Shown: positions 16,888-25,996, counted from the first letter of the stretch. The stretch: DNA of 64,000 bases from JAGWBG01 sp034421095 (GCA_034421095.1 DAOUKR010000036.1:1-64000); one strand, 5' to 3'. Made by a program: numbers and translations. Notes: a model not told the origin generated them from the sequence alone.

Positions 16888-18196
16888 TACCGATGACAAA
16901 GAGGTATGTCCCATATGCAGGGGAAGGGGCTGGGTTAGCCATCAGGTCCCTGTAGGCCACCCCGACTTCGGCAAGGCACTTCCCTGCCGATGCCAGGAAA
17001 CCGAGTCCCAGGAAAAGCGCACGTCGGTCCTTCTGCGCTACAGCAACCTCGGCCCTCTGAGCAGGGTCAACTTTGACGCCACCGCTCCTGAAGGGAAGCT
17101 CCCCGACCCGGATAGCCGCGAGCTATTCAGGGCGGCCCTTGAGTCCGCAAGAAAATTTGCCGAAGACCCACAGGGTTGGCTGGTGCTTACCGGTCCCGGC
17201 GGCTCTGGGAAGACCCACTTGGCGGCGGCCATCGCCAACCGGTGCATCGAAAGAGGCCAGACCGTATTCTTCATGTTCGTGCCCGACTTCCTAGACCACC
17301 TTCGGGGCGCCTACTCGCCGGAGAGCACGGTCTCCTATGACGACCTTTTTCAGCAGGTACGCAACGCCCCGGTCCTGGTGCTGGACGACCTGGGCTCTCA
17401 TAGCAGCACCCCCTGGGCACAGGAAAAGCTGTTCCAGGTGTTCAATCACCGCTTTAACGCCCTGCTGCCAACGGTGATAACCGTCAGGGGGCCGCTGCAA
17501 CTCCTGGACGAAGGCATCAAGACCCGCATTGAGGCCGGGGGCACCTCCACAGTCCATTCTCTGGGCCGCCGTAGACCGGAGCCGCTTCAAGAGGTAGGCG
17601 GCCTCCAGGAGGACATGCTCAAGGAGATGACTTTCGAGAAGTTCAAGGTCGGCCAGGATGTCAGGGCGACGGAGCACCAGCGAGGCACTCTGAAATCTGC
17701 CTTCGATACGGCACGCAGCTTCGCCGACGCACCAAAGGGGTGGCTTCTTCTCACAGGGCTTAACGGCTGCGGCAAGACCCACCTGGCCGTGGCAATTATC
17801 AACGAAAGGCTCAAGCAGGGGCAGGCCGCTTTCTTCGCATTCGTCCCCTCTCTTCTTGACTACCTGAGAGCCACCTTCAGTCCCGATAGTCTTACGGGAT
17901 ACGACGAATTCTTTGAACAGGTGAAGAATGCACCTCTGCTAATACTGGACGACCTGGGATCAGAGAACAGCACTCCCTGGGCTGAGGAGAAGCTTTACCA
18001 GATAATTGTCCACCGTCACAATGCCCGGCTCCCCACCGTGATTACCTCCAATTATTTGTCGTTGGACCGACTGGAGGAAGCGAAGCCTCGCATAGCCTCT
18101 CGACTCAGTGACGCCCTGGTACAGTGGACACCGATACTTGCCCCTGACTATCGAGACCAACGCCCGTCGGGTAGAGGCGCGTCACGGTCCAAATAG
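16796..18196 (+). CDS. Tandem DnaC-like helicase-loader AAA+ ATPase
   Basis: This 466-aa protein holds two DnaC/IstB-type AAA+ modules. An N-terminal zinc-type knuckle is suggested by CPICRGRGW and PCRC. Module 1 has Walker A GPGGSGKTH (about residues 133-141) and Walker B VLVLDDLGSHSS. Module 2 has Walker A GLNGCGKTH (about 321-329), Walker B LLILDDLGSENS, sensor-1 TSN and the Arg-rich IASRLSDA. Module 1 instead reads VITVRGPLQ where TSN is expected and lacks the RLSD segment, so it appears degenerate. It probably loads DnaB with the DnaD-like partner. A single DnaC module is usual; duplication within one chain is uncommon. The ATG lies inside the DnaD-like gene. Confidence 0.83.
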   Translation: MESLGDILGRFPVRRVSWNTSGNGASYPEADTDDKEVCPICRGRGWVSHQVPVGHPDFGKALPCRCQETESQEKRTSVLLRYSNLGPLSRVNFDATAPEGKLPDPDSRELFRAALESARKFAEDPQGWLVLTGPGGSGKTHLAAAIANRCIERGQTVFFMFVPDFLDHLRGAYSPESTVSYDDLFQQVRNAPVLVLDDLGSHSSTPWAQEKLFQVFNHRFNALLPTVITVRGPLQLLDEGIKTRIEAGGTSTVHSLGRRRPEPLQEVGGLQEDMLKEMTFEKFKVGQDVRATEHQRGTLKSAFDTARSFADAPKGWLLLTGLNGCGKTHLAVAIINERLKQGQAAFFAFVPSLLDYLRATFSPDSLTGYDEFFEQVKNAPLLILDDLGSENSTPWAEEKLYQIIVHRHNARLPTVITSNYLSLDRLEEAKPRIASRLSDALVQWTPILAPDYRDQRPSGRGASRSK

Positions 18197-18280
18197 CGCT
18201 TCGCCCTTCCCTTTTCAGTGCGTTTTGACCGTCGGAGCGGAGCCCCGTGGCGTATTACCCCGCCTCCGGCGTGCGGTTGG

Positions 18281-18307
18281 AGGTATTCGCAAGGTTGACG
18301 AATACCT
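18281..18307. other. Perfect 9-bp inverted repeat upstream of metF
   Basis: AGGTATTCG (18281-18289) and CGAATACCT (18299-18307) flank a nine-base loop, 64 bases before the metF ATG. No T-run follows, so it is more likely an operator or mRNA leader stem than a terminator. Confidence 0.5.
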
Positions 18308-18370
18308 GGAATCCCCGTAGAATTGCCCAATAGTCAGGGAAAAGGTGACTCGTTAACCCAGGTATTTGAA

Positions 18371-19261
18371 ATGAAAATCCGCGATATTTTGGACTCTGGT
18401 AGAAGGTCCATCTCCTTTGAATTCTTTCCACCCAAAACGGACGACGGTGTGGAATCTTTATTCACGACCATTGGGCAACTCACGGTCTATCAGCCAAGCT
18501 ACGTTTCCGTTACCTACGGTGCGGGCGGCAGCACCAGGGAGAGAACTGTAGACCTGGTCACACGCATCAAGGAGGAAACCGGCCTGGAAGTTATGTCTCA
18601 TCTGACCTGCGTGGCACAGACCAAAGAGGACGTGCATAATGTGCTGCTCAGACTGAACGAGGCCGGCATAGATAACGTACTGGGGCTTCGAGGCGACCCG
18701 CCCCGCGGGGAGGAAAAGTTCACTCCGGCAGAAGGGGGATTCCGCTACTCATCCGAACTGATAACCTATATCCGTGACAATTTCGACTTCGGGGTTGGGG
18801 GGGCTTGCTTCCCGGAAGGGCATCTTGATTCTGTGGACCTGGAAACCGACATAGCTTACCTGAAGCTGAAGGTGGAGGCGGGAGCGGACTTCCTCATCAC
18901 CCAACTGTTCTTCGACAACAACGACTTCCACCAATTTATGGACCGGGCCATTGGTGTGGGCATTGAAGTCCCCATAATCGCAGGTATATTACCCATCGTC
19001 AGCACACCCCAGATTCGACGATTCGTGGCCCTCTGCGGGGCAAAGATTCCTTCGGAACTGGACGCTCAATTGGAAAGGTACGCCGACGACGATGATGCGG
19101 TCCGGGAAATTGGCATAGAACACGCCACACGGCAGGTAGAGGAGTTGTGGCGCAATGGCGTGGCCGGGATTCATCTATACACTCTCAACAAGAGCTACTC
19201 TGTCTCCAAGGTACTGAGCAGCCTGGACCCCTTCCACGCCACGGCCGCGTTGCACCACTGA
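18371..19261 (+). CDS. metF: 5,10-methylenetetrahydrofolate reductase
   Basis: About 296 aa. TIM-barrel flavoprotein that reduces methylene-THF to methyl-THF for methionine synthesis and one-carbon flow. Conserved features are SISFEFFPPKTDD with the catalytic Glu, VTYGAGGSTRERT, HLTCVAQTKED, NVLGLRGDPPRG and DFLITQLFFDNNDF. The ATG at 18371 gives the typical N-terminus; the frame is open to a TTG at 18323. No strong ribosome binding site is visible. No metH is adjacent. Confidence 0.95.
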   Translation: MKIRDILDSGRRSISFEFFPPKTDDGVESLFTTIGQLTVYQPSYVSVTYGAGGSTRERTVDLVTRIKEETGLEVMSHLTCVAQTKEDVHNVLLRLNEAGIDNVLGLRGDPPRGEEKFTPAEGGFRYSSELITYIRDNFDFGVGGACFPEGHLDSVDLETDIAYLKLKVEAGADFLITQLFFDNNDFHQFMDRAIGVGIEVPIIAGILPIVSTPQIRRFVALCGAKIPSELDAQLERYADDDDAVREIGIEHATRQVEELWRNGVAGIHLYTLNKSYSVSKVLSSLDPFHATAALHH

Positions 19262-19396
19262 CACGGGCCGGGGCCTTTCATTGGCATTCTGATGAGCGAC
19301 CCGCCTGCGACAGGCAGAAACGACGAAGAATATAACATTCTGGGCTGGATGCGCACATAGGCTTACACTTCGTAGCTGAAATTAGGATATGGCGGG

Positions 19397-19501
19397 ATGT
19401 CCAACAGGACCATCAATACATTATTGACGGTTCTAATGGTGATACTGGGAGGACTCATTTTATTGATGCTCTTCCGGTATCTGCTATTTTGGGCTTGGTG
19501 A
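19397..19501 (+). CDS. Candidate small single-pass membrane protein, 34 aa
   Basis: A 34-codon frame in a 340-base gap encodes a basic start (MSNRTINT), one long hydrophobic segment (LLTVLMVILGGLILLMLF) and an aromatic end (RYLLFWAW). AGGA lies about nine bases before the ATG. The sharp hydrophobic helix is unlikely by chance in GC-rich spacer DNA, but no homologue can be checked here. Function unknown. Confidence 0.4.
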   Translation: MSNRTINTLLTVLMVILGGLILLMLFRYLLFWAW

Positions 19502-19601
19502 TTGCCCCACCTGATTCCCTGAAGGAGGGAGTGGGGTAACGAATGGATGGAACTGGCGTAAGAAGGAAAAGGCACCACTGACATGGGCCGGGTGATGCAA
19601 C

Positions 19602-21146
19602 ATGAAATATGACGTGATTATAATCGGGGCCGGGTCCGCGGGCAGCGTCCTGGCTGCGAGGCTATCTGAGGACCCAAGGCGCTCAGTATTGCTTCTGGAG
19701 GCGGGGCCGGATTACCCCGACTTCGACCAACTTCCCGATGACCTGAAGTACAGCTTTACTGAGGCTGCCGCTGCGAAAAACGGGCCTCACAACTGGTCAT
19801 ACGAGGGCATATCCACTCCCCAACGCGAAGGCCCGATGCCAGTACCGCGCGGGAGGGTGGTAGGCGGCTCAAGCGCCATCAATGGGCCTGGGCCGATGTT
19901 TCTGAGAGGCGTCCCGGAGGACTACGACGCATGGGCGTCCTGGGGTAATGACGAGTGGTCATACCTCAAGGTATTGCCCTACTTCCGGAAGATGGAAACT
20001 GACACCACCTTCCGGGACGATTTTCACGGCTCCGACGGCCCCATTCCTGTTCGCCAGCATAAACGGGAGACCTGGTTGCCCTTCCAGGAGGCCTTTTACC
20101 AGGCCTGCGTGGATGCGGGGCTGCCGGAACACCCGGACATAAACCACCCCGAGTCAACCGGGGTAAGCCCACGAACGGAGAACAACGTTGATGGCGTCCG
20201 GATGAGCACCGCCCTTACCTACATCAACCCCTGTAGGCACAGGCTCAACCTGACCATCAGGGCCAACGTGCTGGTGAGACGCATCCTGTTCGATGGCAAA
20301 AGGGCGACCGGAGTAGAGGTGGAAAGCGGCGGGGACGTATTCACGGCTGAGGGCGGGGAAATAGTGCTGAGTGCAGGTGCCGTTGCGTCGCCCCAGATGC
20401 TAATGCTATCAGGAGTAGGTCCGGGCGACCACTTACATAGCCTGGGCATCCGTGTAGTCCACGACATGGCCGGAGTAGGCCAGAACATGCGAGACCATCC
20501 CAGAGTGTCGGTGCAGTTGCGGGTGAAAGAGGGCGTCAGGCTTGACCCCTACGCACCAAAGGCGCAGGTCGGACTCCGCTACACTGCCAGGGGGTCCAAG
20601 ACCCGCAATGACATGCTCATATCGCCGTCATCATTCTTTTCCAACGTTTCGCTGGGTGGAGACCCGATGCAGCCCGAGGGCGTCAGCATTGGCGCCCTTC
20701 TATACCTGGCAGCCGGCGCGGGTGAACTGACCCTTACCTCATCGGACCCCCACGTCCAACCCCGCATCGACTACCGATACCTTGAGGACCCCTGGGACAG
20801 GGAGAGATTGCGCGAGGGCGTCAGGCTATGCCTTCAATTGCTGGAACATGGGGCGTTCTCGGACATCGTGGCTGAGCGCATCGCGCCCACCGACCAGGAC
20901 CTGGCCTCGGACGAAGCGTTGGACGCCTGGATGCTAAGGAACTCTAGCACCTGCTACCATGTCTCCGGCACCTGCAAGATGGGGCCGGCATCGGACCCGA
21001 TGGCGGTAGTTGACCAATATTGCAGGGTCCATGGCTTGGAGGGGCTCAGGGTCGTGGACGCATCGGTAATGCCCGACTGCGTCCGGGCCAACACCAACGC
21101 AACAACCATAATGATAGCCGAGCGCGTTGCCGACTGGCTCAAGTAG
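19602..21146 (+). CDS. GMC family FAD-dependent oxidoreductase (choline/alcohol dehydrogenase-like)
   Basis: This 514-aa flavoprotein has the FAD-binding Rossmann start DVIIIGAGSAGSVLAARLSED, the GMC signature region PRGRVVGGSSAINGP near residues 82-97, and the C-terminal CYHVSGTCKMGP, which carries the active-site His, with VMPDCVRANTNATTIMIAER. GMC enzymes oxidise alcohols such as choline or aliphatic alcohols to aldehydes. The neighbours (RidA, gamma-glutamyltransferase, binding protein) suggest catabolism of small organic nitrogen compounds, an inference. The ATG follows a GGGTGATG stretch, a weak ribosome site. Confidence 0.92.
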   Translation: MKYDVIIIGAGSAGSVLAARLSEDPRRSVLLLEAGPDYPDFDQLPDDLKYSFTEAAAAKNGPHNWSYEGISTPQREGPMPVPRGRVVGGSSAINGPGPMFLRGVPEDYDAWASWGNDEWSYLKVLPYFRKMETDTTFRDDFHGSDGPIPVRQHKRETWLPFQEAFYQACVDAGLPEHPDINHPESTGVSPRTENNVDGVRMSTALTYINPCRHRLNLTIRANVLVRRILFDGKRATGVEVESGGDVFTAEGGEIVLSAGAVASPQMLMLSGVGPGDHLHSLGIRVVHDMAGVGQNMRDHPRVSVQLRVKEGVRLDPYAPKAQVGLRYTARGSKTRNDMLISPSSFFSNVSLGGDPMQPEGVSIGALLYLAAGAGELTLTSSDPHVQPRIDYRYLEDPWDRERLREGVRLCLQLLEHGAFSDIVAERIAPTDQDLASDEALDAWMLRNSSTCYHVSGTCKMGPASDPMAVVDQYCRVHGLEGLRVVDASVMPDCVRANTNATTIMIAERVADWLK

Positions 21147-21218
21147 GCAACCCTACCTCTTCAGACTCTTCACACCACTTCGTTACGTTCAGAATGACAG
21201 AAAATTAAAAGGCGCAGG

Positions 21219-21611
21219 TTAGCGCGGGATAACCGCGGTGGAGGTAATCTCTACCAGCAATTCCGGCCGCATCAAATTTGCCTGCACAGTCGTCCTGGCG
21301 GGTGGATCGGTGGGGAAGAACTTCATGTACTCCTCGTTGTATCCACTGAACAGGCTTGGGTCCTTCAGGTAGGCCGTCACTGAGACGACGTTCTCCAGGG
21401 AGGTCCCGGCCCCCTCAAGAATAGCCTTGATGGTCTCAAGGCAGCTACGGACTTGGGACCTTATGTCCGTGTCCAACACACCGGTAGCCGGATTGGGGCC
21501 GGGGGTTGTCCCGGAGACAAAGAGCAGGTCTCCCACTCTGACGGCCCTGGAGAGAAAGGGACTAGGCGGCGGGAGTGTGCCCGGATTGATGATGGTCTTT
21601 TCAGTCGCCAT
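21219..21611 (-). CDS. RidA/YjgF family protein (enamine/imine deaminase-like)
   Basis: About 130 aa. It shows the RidA pattern: VRVGDLLFVSGTTPGPNPATG, RSQVRSCLETIKAILEGAGTSLENVVSVTAYLKD, and C-terminal PARTTVQANLMRPELLVEITSTA. The Arg before TTVQ and the terminal Glu match residues used for imine hydrolysis, although many subfamilies lack proven activity. The start at 21611 is set by AGGAGG six bases upstream; an in-frame extension to 21734 lacks this. It faces the GMC gene convergently and may detoxify reactive imines from its products. Confidence 0.92.
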   Translation of the reverse strand: MATEKTIINPGTLPPPSPFLSRAVRVGDLLFVSGTTPGPNPATGVLDTDIRSQVRSCLETIKAILEGAGTSLENVVSVTAYLKDPSLFSGYNEEYMKFFPTDPPARTTVQANLMRPELLVEITSTAVIPR

Positions 21612-21717
21612 AACGCCTCCTGAATAAAATATGAGAGTGTCGGCCCCAATATGCCGGGCACCGGGTGATAGTATCTCATAACACCACTCCGGCGTCCATA
21701 CGGAGGCCGTGGGACGC

Positions 21718-21746
21718 TTGCCACGCCTTAACATAAAGGATATACT
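21718..21746 (+). promoter_or_regulatory. Sigma70-type promoter of the gamma-glutamyltransferase gene
   Basis: TTGCCA (21718-21723) and TATACT (21741-21746) have a 17-base spacer and lie about 58 bases before the ATG at 21804. Confidence 0.6.
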
Positions 21747-21803
21747 TGGCCCGTCGGACGTTTACAGAGAGGCCCAAACGATAAGAGCCAAGGAGGCTAT
21801 GAG

Positions 21804-23543
21804 ATGGCTATAGGTATTCCGTCATACAGGCCCCCCATTATGGGAATGTCTCACGTGGTCTCCTGCGGGCACCCTCTGGCAGCGGCAGCGGGATTCCGCG
21901 TGCTGGAGCAAGGAGGCAACGCCATTGATGCCGGCGTGGCCTCCGGTATGGCAATCAACGTCACACTTCCAACTGCGGCCAACTTCGGCGGGGTGGCTCC
22001 CATTATTCTCTACCACGCAGCTTCAGACCAGGTCATCGTCATCAGTGGCCTGGGACGCTTCCCCAAGGCCGCCACAATCGAGTACTTTATGAAGCACCAG
22101 AATGGAGACCTCCCGGACGGCATCCTGCGGTCCGTGGTTTCCGCCGCTCCAGACGCATGGATGACCGCCCTGGAAAAATACGGCACTATGTCATTCGAGC
22201 AAGTAGTCACTCCGGCCATTGAGTTGGCCGAAGAGGGGTTTGCCATAGGTCCCCGGTTTAACGATGCCCTCAGGCGCCGTGAGCGCATCTGGAGACAATG
22301 GCCCCAGAACGTGGAGCTTCTGGCCCCCAACGACCGCCTCATCCAGATTGGCGAGGTCTTTGCCCAGAAGGAGCTGGCCAACAGCCTCCGCCGTCTCGTG
22401 GAGGTGGAACGGGACAATGCTCGCAAGGGCCGCGAGGCCGCCATCAGGGCAGCCCGCGACTACTTCTACAAGGGCGAGATGGGCGAGGAGATAGTAAAGT
22501 TCTGCCAGGACCAGGGCGGACTGATGACAATGGAGGACTGGTCAAGCTTCTCTGTGGGCGTAGAAGCGCCCCAAATGGGGAGATACAAGGACTACACGGT
22601 CTATACGTGCGGACCCTGGTGTCAGGGGCCGGTGCTGGCCGAGACTCTGCAAATGATAGAGGATGACAACCTGCAATCCCTGGGCCACAACAGCGCCGAT
22701 TACCTCCATCTGATTAGCCAGGCGCTGAACCTGGCACTATCGGACAGGCATCATTATTACGGAGACCCGGACCTGGTGGACGTGCCCATGGAAGGGCTTC
22801 TTTCCCAGGGATATACAAGGGAGCGACGCAGCGCCATAGACATGGAGCGCGCCTTCCCAGAAATGCCGCCACCCGGCGCGCCCTGGGAATACCAGGGGCC
22901 GACTTCAGCTCGTCCCACCGATAAGCCCCAGGCAATAACCGTTGGCGAGGTGCAGGAGGATACCAGCTACACTTGTGTGGTGGACAGGTGGGGCAACGCC
23001 TTTTCTGCCACCCCCAGCGACTGGTTCACGGCGACGCCGGTGATTCCGGGACTGGGGTTCATACTTTCCCTCCGGGGCAACCAGATATGGCTTGACCCGG
23101 AACACCCTTCGGGCCTGCAGCCGAACAAGCGCCCCCGGTTGACGCCCAACCCGGCCCTGGCATTCAAGGATGGCAAGCCTTTCATGGCCTTTGGTGCACC
23201 GGGCGGCGACATCCAGTGTCAGGCAATGGCCCAAGTCTTCCTTAACATTGTGGAGTTTGGGATGAATCCCCAGCAGGCCATAGAATCGCCCAGGATTGCA
23301 AGCTGGAACTTCCCCAACTCCTTCTGGCCCCACGCCTACGTTCCCGGTTCCCTGACTGTGGAAGGGCGTGTAGACCATCGAGTTGTTGAAGACCTGAAGG
23401 GCCGGGGCCATAACCTGGACGTCCTGGATGACTGGGCAACTATCGGGATGGGCGGCCCCTGTGCGATTCAGATTGACCGCGAGCGCGGGGTGTTATTGGG
23501 CGGCGCAGACCCCCGAAACGAGTCCTACGCCATGGGTCGCTAG
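21804..23543 (+). CDS. Gamma-glutamyltransferase family protein
   Basis: This 579-aa Ntn-hydrolase has the large-subunit features GGNAIDAGVASGMAINVTLP and an oxyanion/substrate region, then the self-cleavage point QEDTSYTCVVDRWGN; the nucleophile is probably Thr387, where the family usually has TTH. RPRLTPNPALAFKDG and GAPGGDIQ follow. GGTs cleave or transfer gamma-glutamyl groups; divergent ones process cephalosporin side chains or polyglutamate. No signal peptide is visible, so a cytoplasmic role is likely, unlike periplasmic GGTs. AAGGAGG precedes the ATG. The binding-protein gene follows in the same direction. Confidence 0.92.
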   Translation: MAIGIPSYRPPIMGMSHVVSCGHPLAAAAGFRVLEQGGNAIDAGVASGMAINVTLPTAANFGGVAPIILYHAASDQVIVISGLGRFPKAATIEYFMKHQNGDLPDGILRSVVSAAPDAWMTALEKYGTMSFEQVVTPAIELAEEGFAIGPRFNDALRRRERIWRQWPQNVELLAPNDRLIQIGEVFAQKELANSLRRLVEVERDNARKGREAAIRAARDYFYKGEMGEEIVKFCQDQGGLMTMEDWSSFSVGVEAPQMGRYKDYTVYTCGPWCQGPVLAETLQMIEDDNLQSLGHNSADYLHLISQALNLALSDRHHYYGDPDLVDVPMEGLLSQGYTRERRSAIDMERAFPEMPPPGAPWEYQGPTSARPTDKPQAITVGEVQEDTSYTCVVDRWGNAFSATPSDWFTATPVIPGLGFILSLRGNQIWLDPEHPSGLQPNKRPRLTPNPALAFKDGKPFMAFGAPGGDIQCQAMAQVFLNIVEFGMNPQQAIESPRIASWNFPNSFWPHAYVPGSLTVEGRVDHRVVEDLKGRGHNLDVLDDWATIGMGGPCAIQIDRERGVLLGGADPRNESYAMGR

Positions 23544-23656
23544 TATTATGCCAAGATGACCTGGATATGCCTGCCAACGGGATGGGCAGTTGCCCGTCCA
23601 AATCCATCTAGGATATACGCCAGAACCGTCAAACCCATACCGGGAGGCCATGCTAC

Positions 23657-24586
23657 ATGTGTGCTGCCACAGGGAGAGACCCTCTGCGACTCATGGAGAC
23701 TTTTCGCTCTTTATTTTACACGCCTATCTACGTGGCCGTCTCGGGAGGATTCTTCCAGCAGGAAGGTCTGGACGTCGAGTTCTCTACGTGCCCGCCGGGC
23801 TATCACGGACTGAGTGCCCTGAACGGCGGAATAGCTGACATGGTCCAGAGCGGCCCCATGCGCAGCATAATTGCCGCCGACTGGGGCGCTGAGGTTGTGC
23901 CCACACATATCATCGAGATTAACAGTCGCGACGGCTTCTTTCTGGTGGGACGGGTGCCCCAAGAGGGTTTTCAGTGGGACAACCTGAAAGGCGCCACGCT
24001 AATCCCCGTGGGGTTCTCACCCATGCCCTGGTCCTCTCTCAGCTACGCTCTCGTGAACAATGGGGTTGACCTGGCCGACGTGCGTCTGATAAGGGGGCTA
24101 TCCTTGCAGGATGCCATGGACGCTTTCCGCCGCGGAGACGGTGACTTCATCCACGTGCCCCAACCCGCAGTGGAGCAACTGATACATGAGGGCACCGGGC
24201 ATTTGGCTGTCGCTCTTGGCCCCGTGAACGGCCATATAGCCTATAGCTCCATCGCAGTCACTCAACGGACCCTTGTGGAGAAGGCCGAGGTAGTCCAGCG
24301 GTTCACCCAGGGCTTCTACAACGCCCAGATCTGGCTGGAGCAGTCGGACGCCGAGACCATCTCCGATGCCGTCTACCAGTTCTTCTCCGGCATGGACAAA
24401 AGCGTGATATTGAGGGCCTTGGCTCGCTACAAAGAGCAGGATACCTGGGCCAAAGACCCTCTGTTGAGGGAGGACGGGTACGATGCCCTGCAGGACGTAC
24501 TGATGAACGCCGGTCTCATCGCCAGCCGCCAGTCCTACGAGCGCATCATCCGAACAGACTTCGCACTGAAAGCAATGGGGCGATAG
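23657..24586 (+). CDS. NMT1/THI5-like ABC substrate-binding protein without signal peptide
   Basis: This 309-aa protein has the SsuA/THI5-like fold start (METFRSLFYTPIYVAVSGGFFQQEGLDVEF), SGPMRSIIAADWGAEV in the binding cleft region and a helical C-terminus. The family binds pyrimidines, sulfonates or similar small molecules for ABC import. The usual signal peptide or lipobox is missing, and no permease or ATPase is adjacent, so it may be a cytoplasmic binding or enzymatic relative. A start at 23693 (MET) is possible. It lies 113 bases after the gamma-glutamyltransferase gene. Confidence 0.78.
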   Translation: MCAATGRDPLRLMETFRSLFYTPIYVAVSGGFFQQEGLDVEFSTCPPGYHGLSALNGGIADMVQSGPMRSIIAADWGAEVVPTHIIEINSRDGFFLVGRVPQEGFQWDNLKGATLIPVGFSPMPWSSLSYALVNNGVDLADVRLIRGLSLQDAMDAFRRGDGDFIHVPQPAVEQLIHEGTGHLAVALGPVNGHIAYSSIAVTQRTLVEKAEVVQRFTQGFYNAQIWLEQSDAETISDAVYQFFSGMDKSVILRALARYKEQDTWAKDPLLREDGYDALQDVLMNAGLIASRQSYERIIRTDFALKAMGR

Positions 24587-24591
24587 AGGCT

Positions 24592-25419
24592 TTAGCTCGC
24601 CACCGGGGCGCGAACTCTCAACAGGCTGCCATACCCTTCGATAGGCTCCGTCCACCCCACCTCCCGAAGGGCCTTCCAGATAGTCGCCTGATTCACGGTA
24701 ATCACGGTCTTACCCAGCACTTGCTCCAGGGCATCCACGGCTTCCAGCGCCCGCCATGCCGTTCCAGGCAAGAATACCGTATCCGCCTCATCCTTCACGA
24801 CCGTGGGCACGAAATCCTCAATGACCTGGGGCTCCTGAATATCTATATCCCTGGGGTTCATGGAGTCCTGCATCCACGGCTCACCTTCGGCACTGACCAC
24901 CTCGAATCCTGCTTCTTCCAGCAGGGGTTTCAGACGGTTCTGGAGATGGTAGTTTCGGTATGGGCCGGCCACGCTGATACGACGGGTGCCCATGTATCTC
25001 ATAGCCTCCAAGCACGAACCTACCGCTGTGATGGCAGGAACGCCGCTGACCCGGTGCATCTCCTCGGCTATCTGTCGGTCATAAGCCAGGTTGCCCTTGT
25101 GCCACGTGCCGCCGGTGCAGGCGTAAGCCAGCACGTCCAGGTCCACGTTGGCCAGAGACCTGACGCTGCGCTCTACATCCTCGTTCATCTTTGTCTGATT
25201 TATCCCGAACATCGCCCATTCAACGGTATTGGCCTCTTCGCTACTCATGTTCGCCTTGTAAGCTTCGTCTCCGGGCTTCTCCGGTTGATTCCCCCATCGG
25301 CCGTTCCACATGCGTTCGAAGTGAATGGTTATATCCCTGGGGATAACCGTATAGAAATCCGGCTCCACCACCGGGTTGGTGGCGGGTAGCAGTGCACCAA
25401 TCCGTTTCCCTCTAGCCAT
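24592..25419 (-). CDS. Asp/Glu racemase superfamily protein (maleate isomerase/arylmalonate decarboxylase-like)
   Basis: This 275-aa protein opens RIGALLPATNPVVEPDF, typical of maleate isomerases and arylmalonate decarboxylases. One catalytic cysteine is present in VLAYACTGGTW. The second, expected in a xxCTxxR motif, is replaced: the segment reads VFLPGTAWRALEAVD. Racemases need both cysteines, maleate isomerase uses two, and decarboxylases one, so a single-cysteine chemistry is likely. GGGAGG lies about ten bases before the ATG. It converges on the NMT1-like gene, whose possible substrate it may process. Confidence 0.82.
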   Translation of the reverse strand: MARGKRIGALLPATNPVVEPDFYTVIPRDITIHFERMWNGRWGNQPEKPGDEAYKANMSSEEANTVEWAMFGINQTKMNEDVERSVRSLANVDLDVLAYACTGGTWHKGNLAYDRQIAEEMHRVSGVPAITAVGSCLEAMRYMGTRRISVAGPYRNYHLQNRLKPLLEEAGFEVVSAEGEPWMQDSMNPRDIDIQEPQVIEDFVPTVVKDEADTVFLPGTAWRALEAVDALEQVLGKTVITVNQATIWKALREVGWTEPIEGYGSLLRVRAPVAS

Positions 25420-25612
25420 ATCCAGACCTCCCTTTTTTCTATGCCGTGCTCACTATCGTTTCTTATCCATGCTCATCCCGCGAAAGCGGGAGTCCTGTGT
25501 GACGGTGTGTGGATTACCGTTCTCACCCACCTCGGCGGGCAGGCGACCCCGCATCACCTGAAGGTTGTCGCCGTAATGTTGTCGCCGTAATATAGAATGT
25601 TGGGCATGGCTG

Positions 25613-25996
25613 CTACACTGCCGCCAACGCCTCGGCGTCCCGGATGTAGTCCAGCGTCTCCCGTATATCGGCGACCAGGTCTTCTTCCGGCTCGGTGACG
25701 CCGTCGTAGGAACAGGCCCCGTGCAGGAAGGACTGGCGGGCAGCATAACGGAGCCGCAGCGATTCAATGGCCGGGTCCTCGTGGCGCAGGGCACGTATCC
25801 CCCGCATGGTCTGACCGGAGGTACGGGGTTCCTCCCCGGTGCGGGCCAGTATCAGGGTGTCGGTGGCCCGCTTGGTGGCCCCCCAGGCCTTTTCTCCCGC
25901 GTTGCGCAACTTGCCAGCCTCCAATTGCTCCAGCGCATCGTCGTAGAGCAGGCGGGCGTCGGCAAAGATGGAGTTCACTCGCTCGGTTTCCAGCAT
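25613..25996 (-). CDS. Small helical HEPN/PaREP1-like protein
   Basis: This 127-aa, mostly alpha-helical protein has RVNSIFADARLLYDDALEQL, KLRNAGEKAWGATKRATDTL and a C-terminal DLVADIRETLDYIRDAEAL. The pattern fits HEPN-like nucleotide- or RNA-binding helical bundles, but the RxxxxH active motif is not evident. GGAG lies eight bases before the ATG. No nucleotidyltransferase (MNT) partner is adjacent. Function unknown. Confidence 0.55.
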   Translation of the reverse strand: MLETERVNSIFADARLLYDDALEQLEAGKLRNAGEKAWGATKRATDTLILARTGEEPRTSGQTMRGIRALRHEDPAIESLRLRYAARQSFLHGACSYDGVTEPEEDLVADIRETLDYIRDAEALAAV

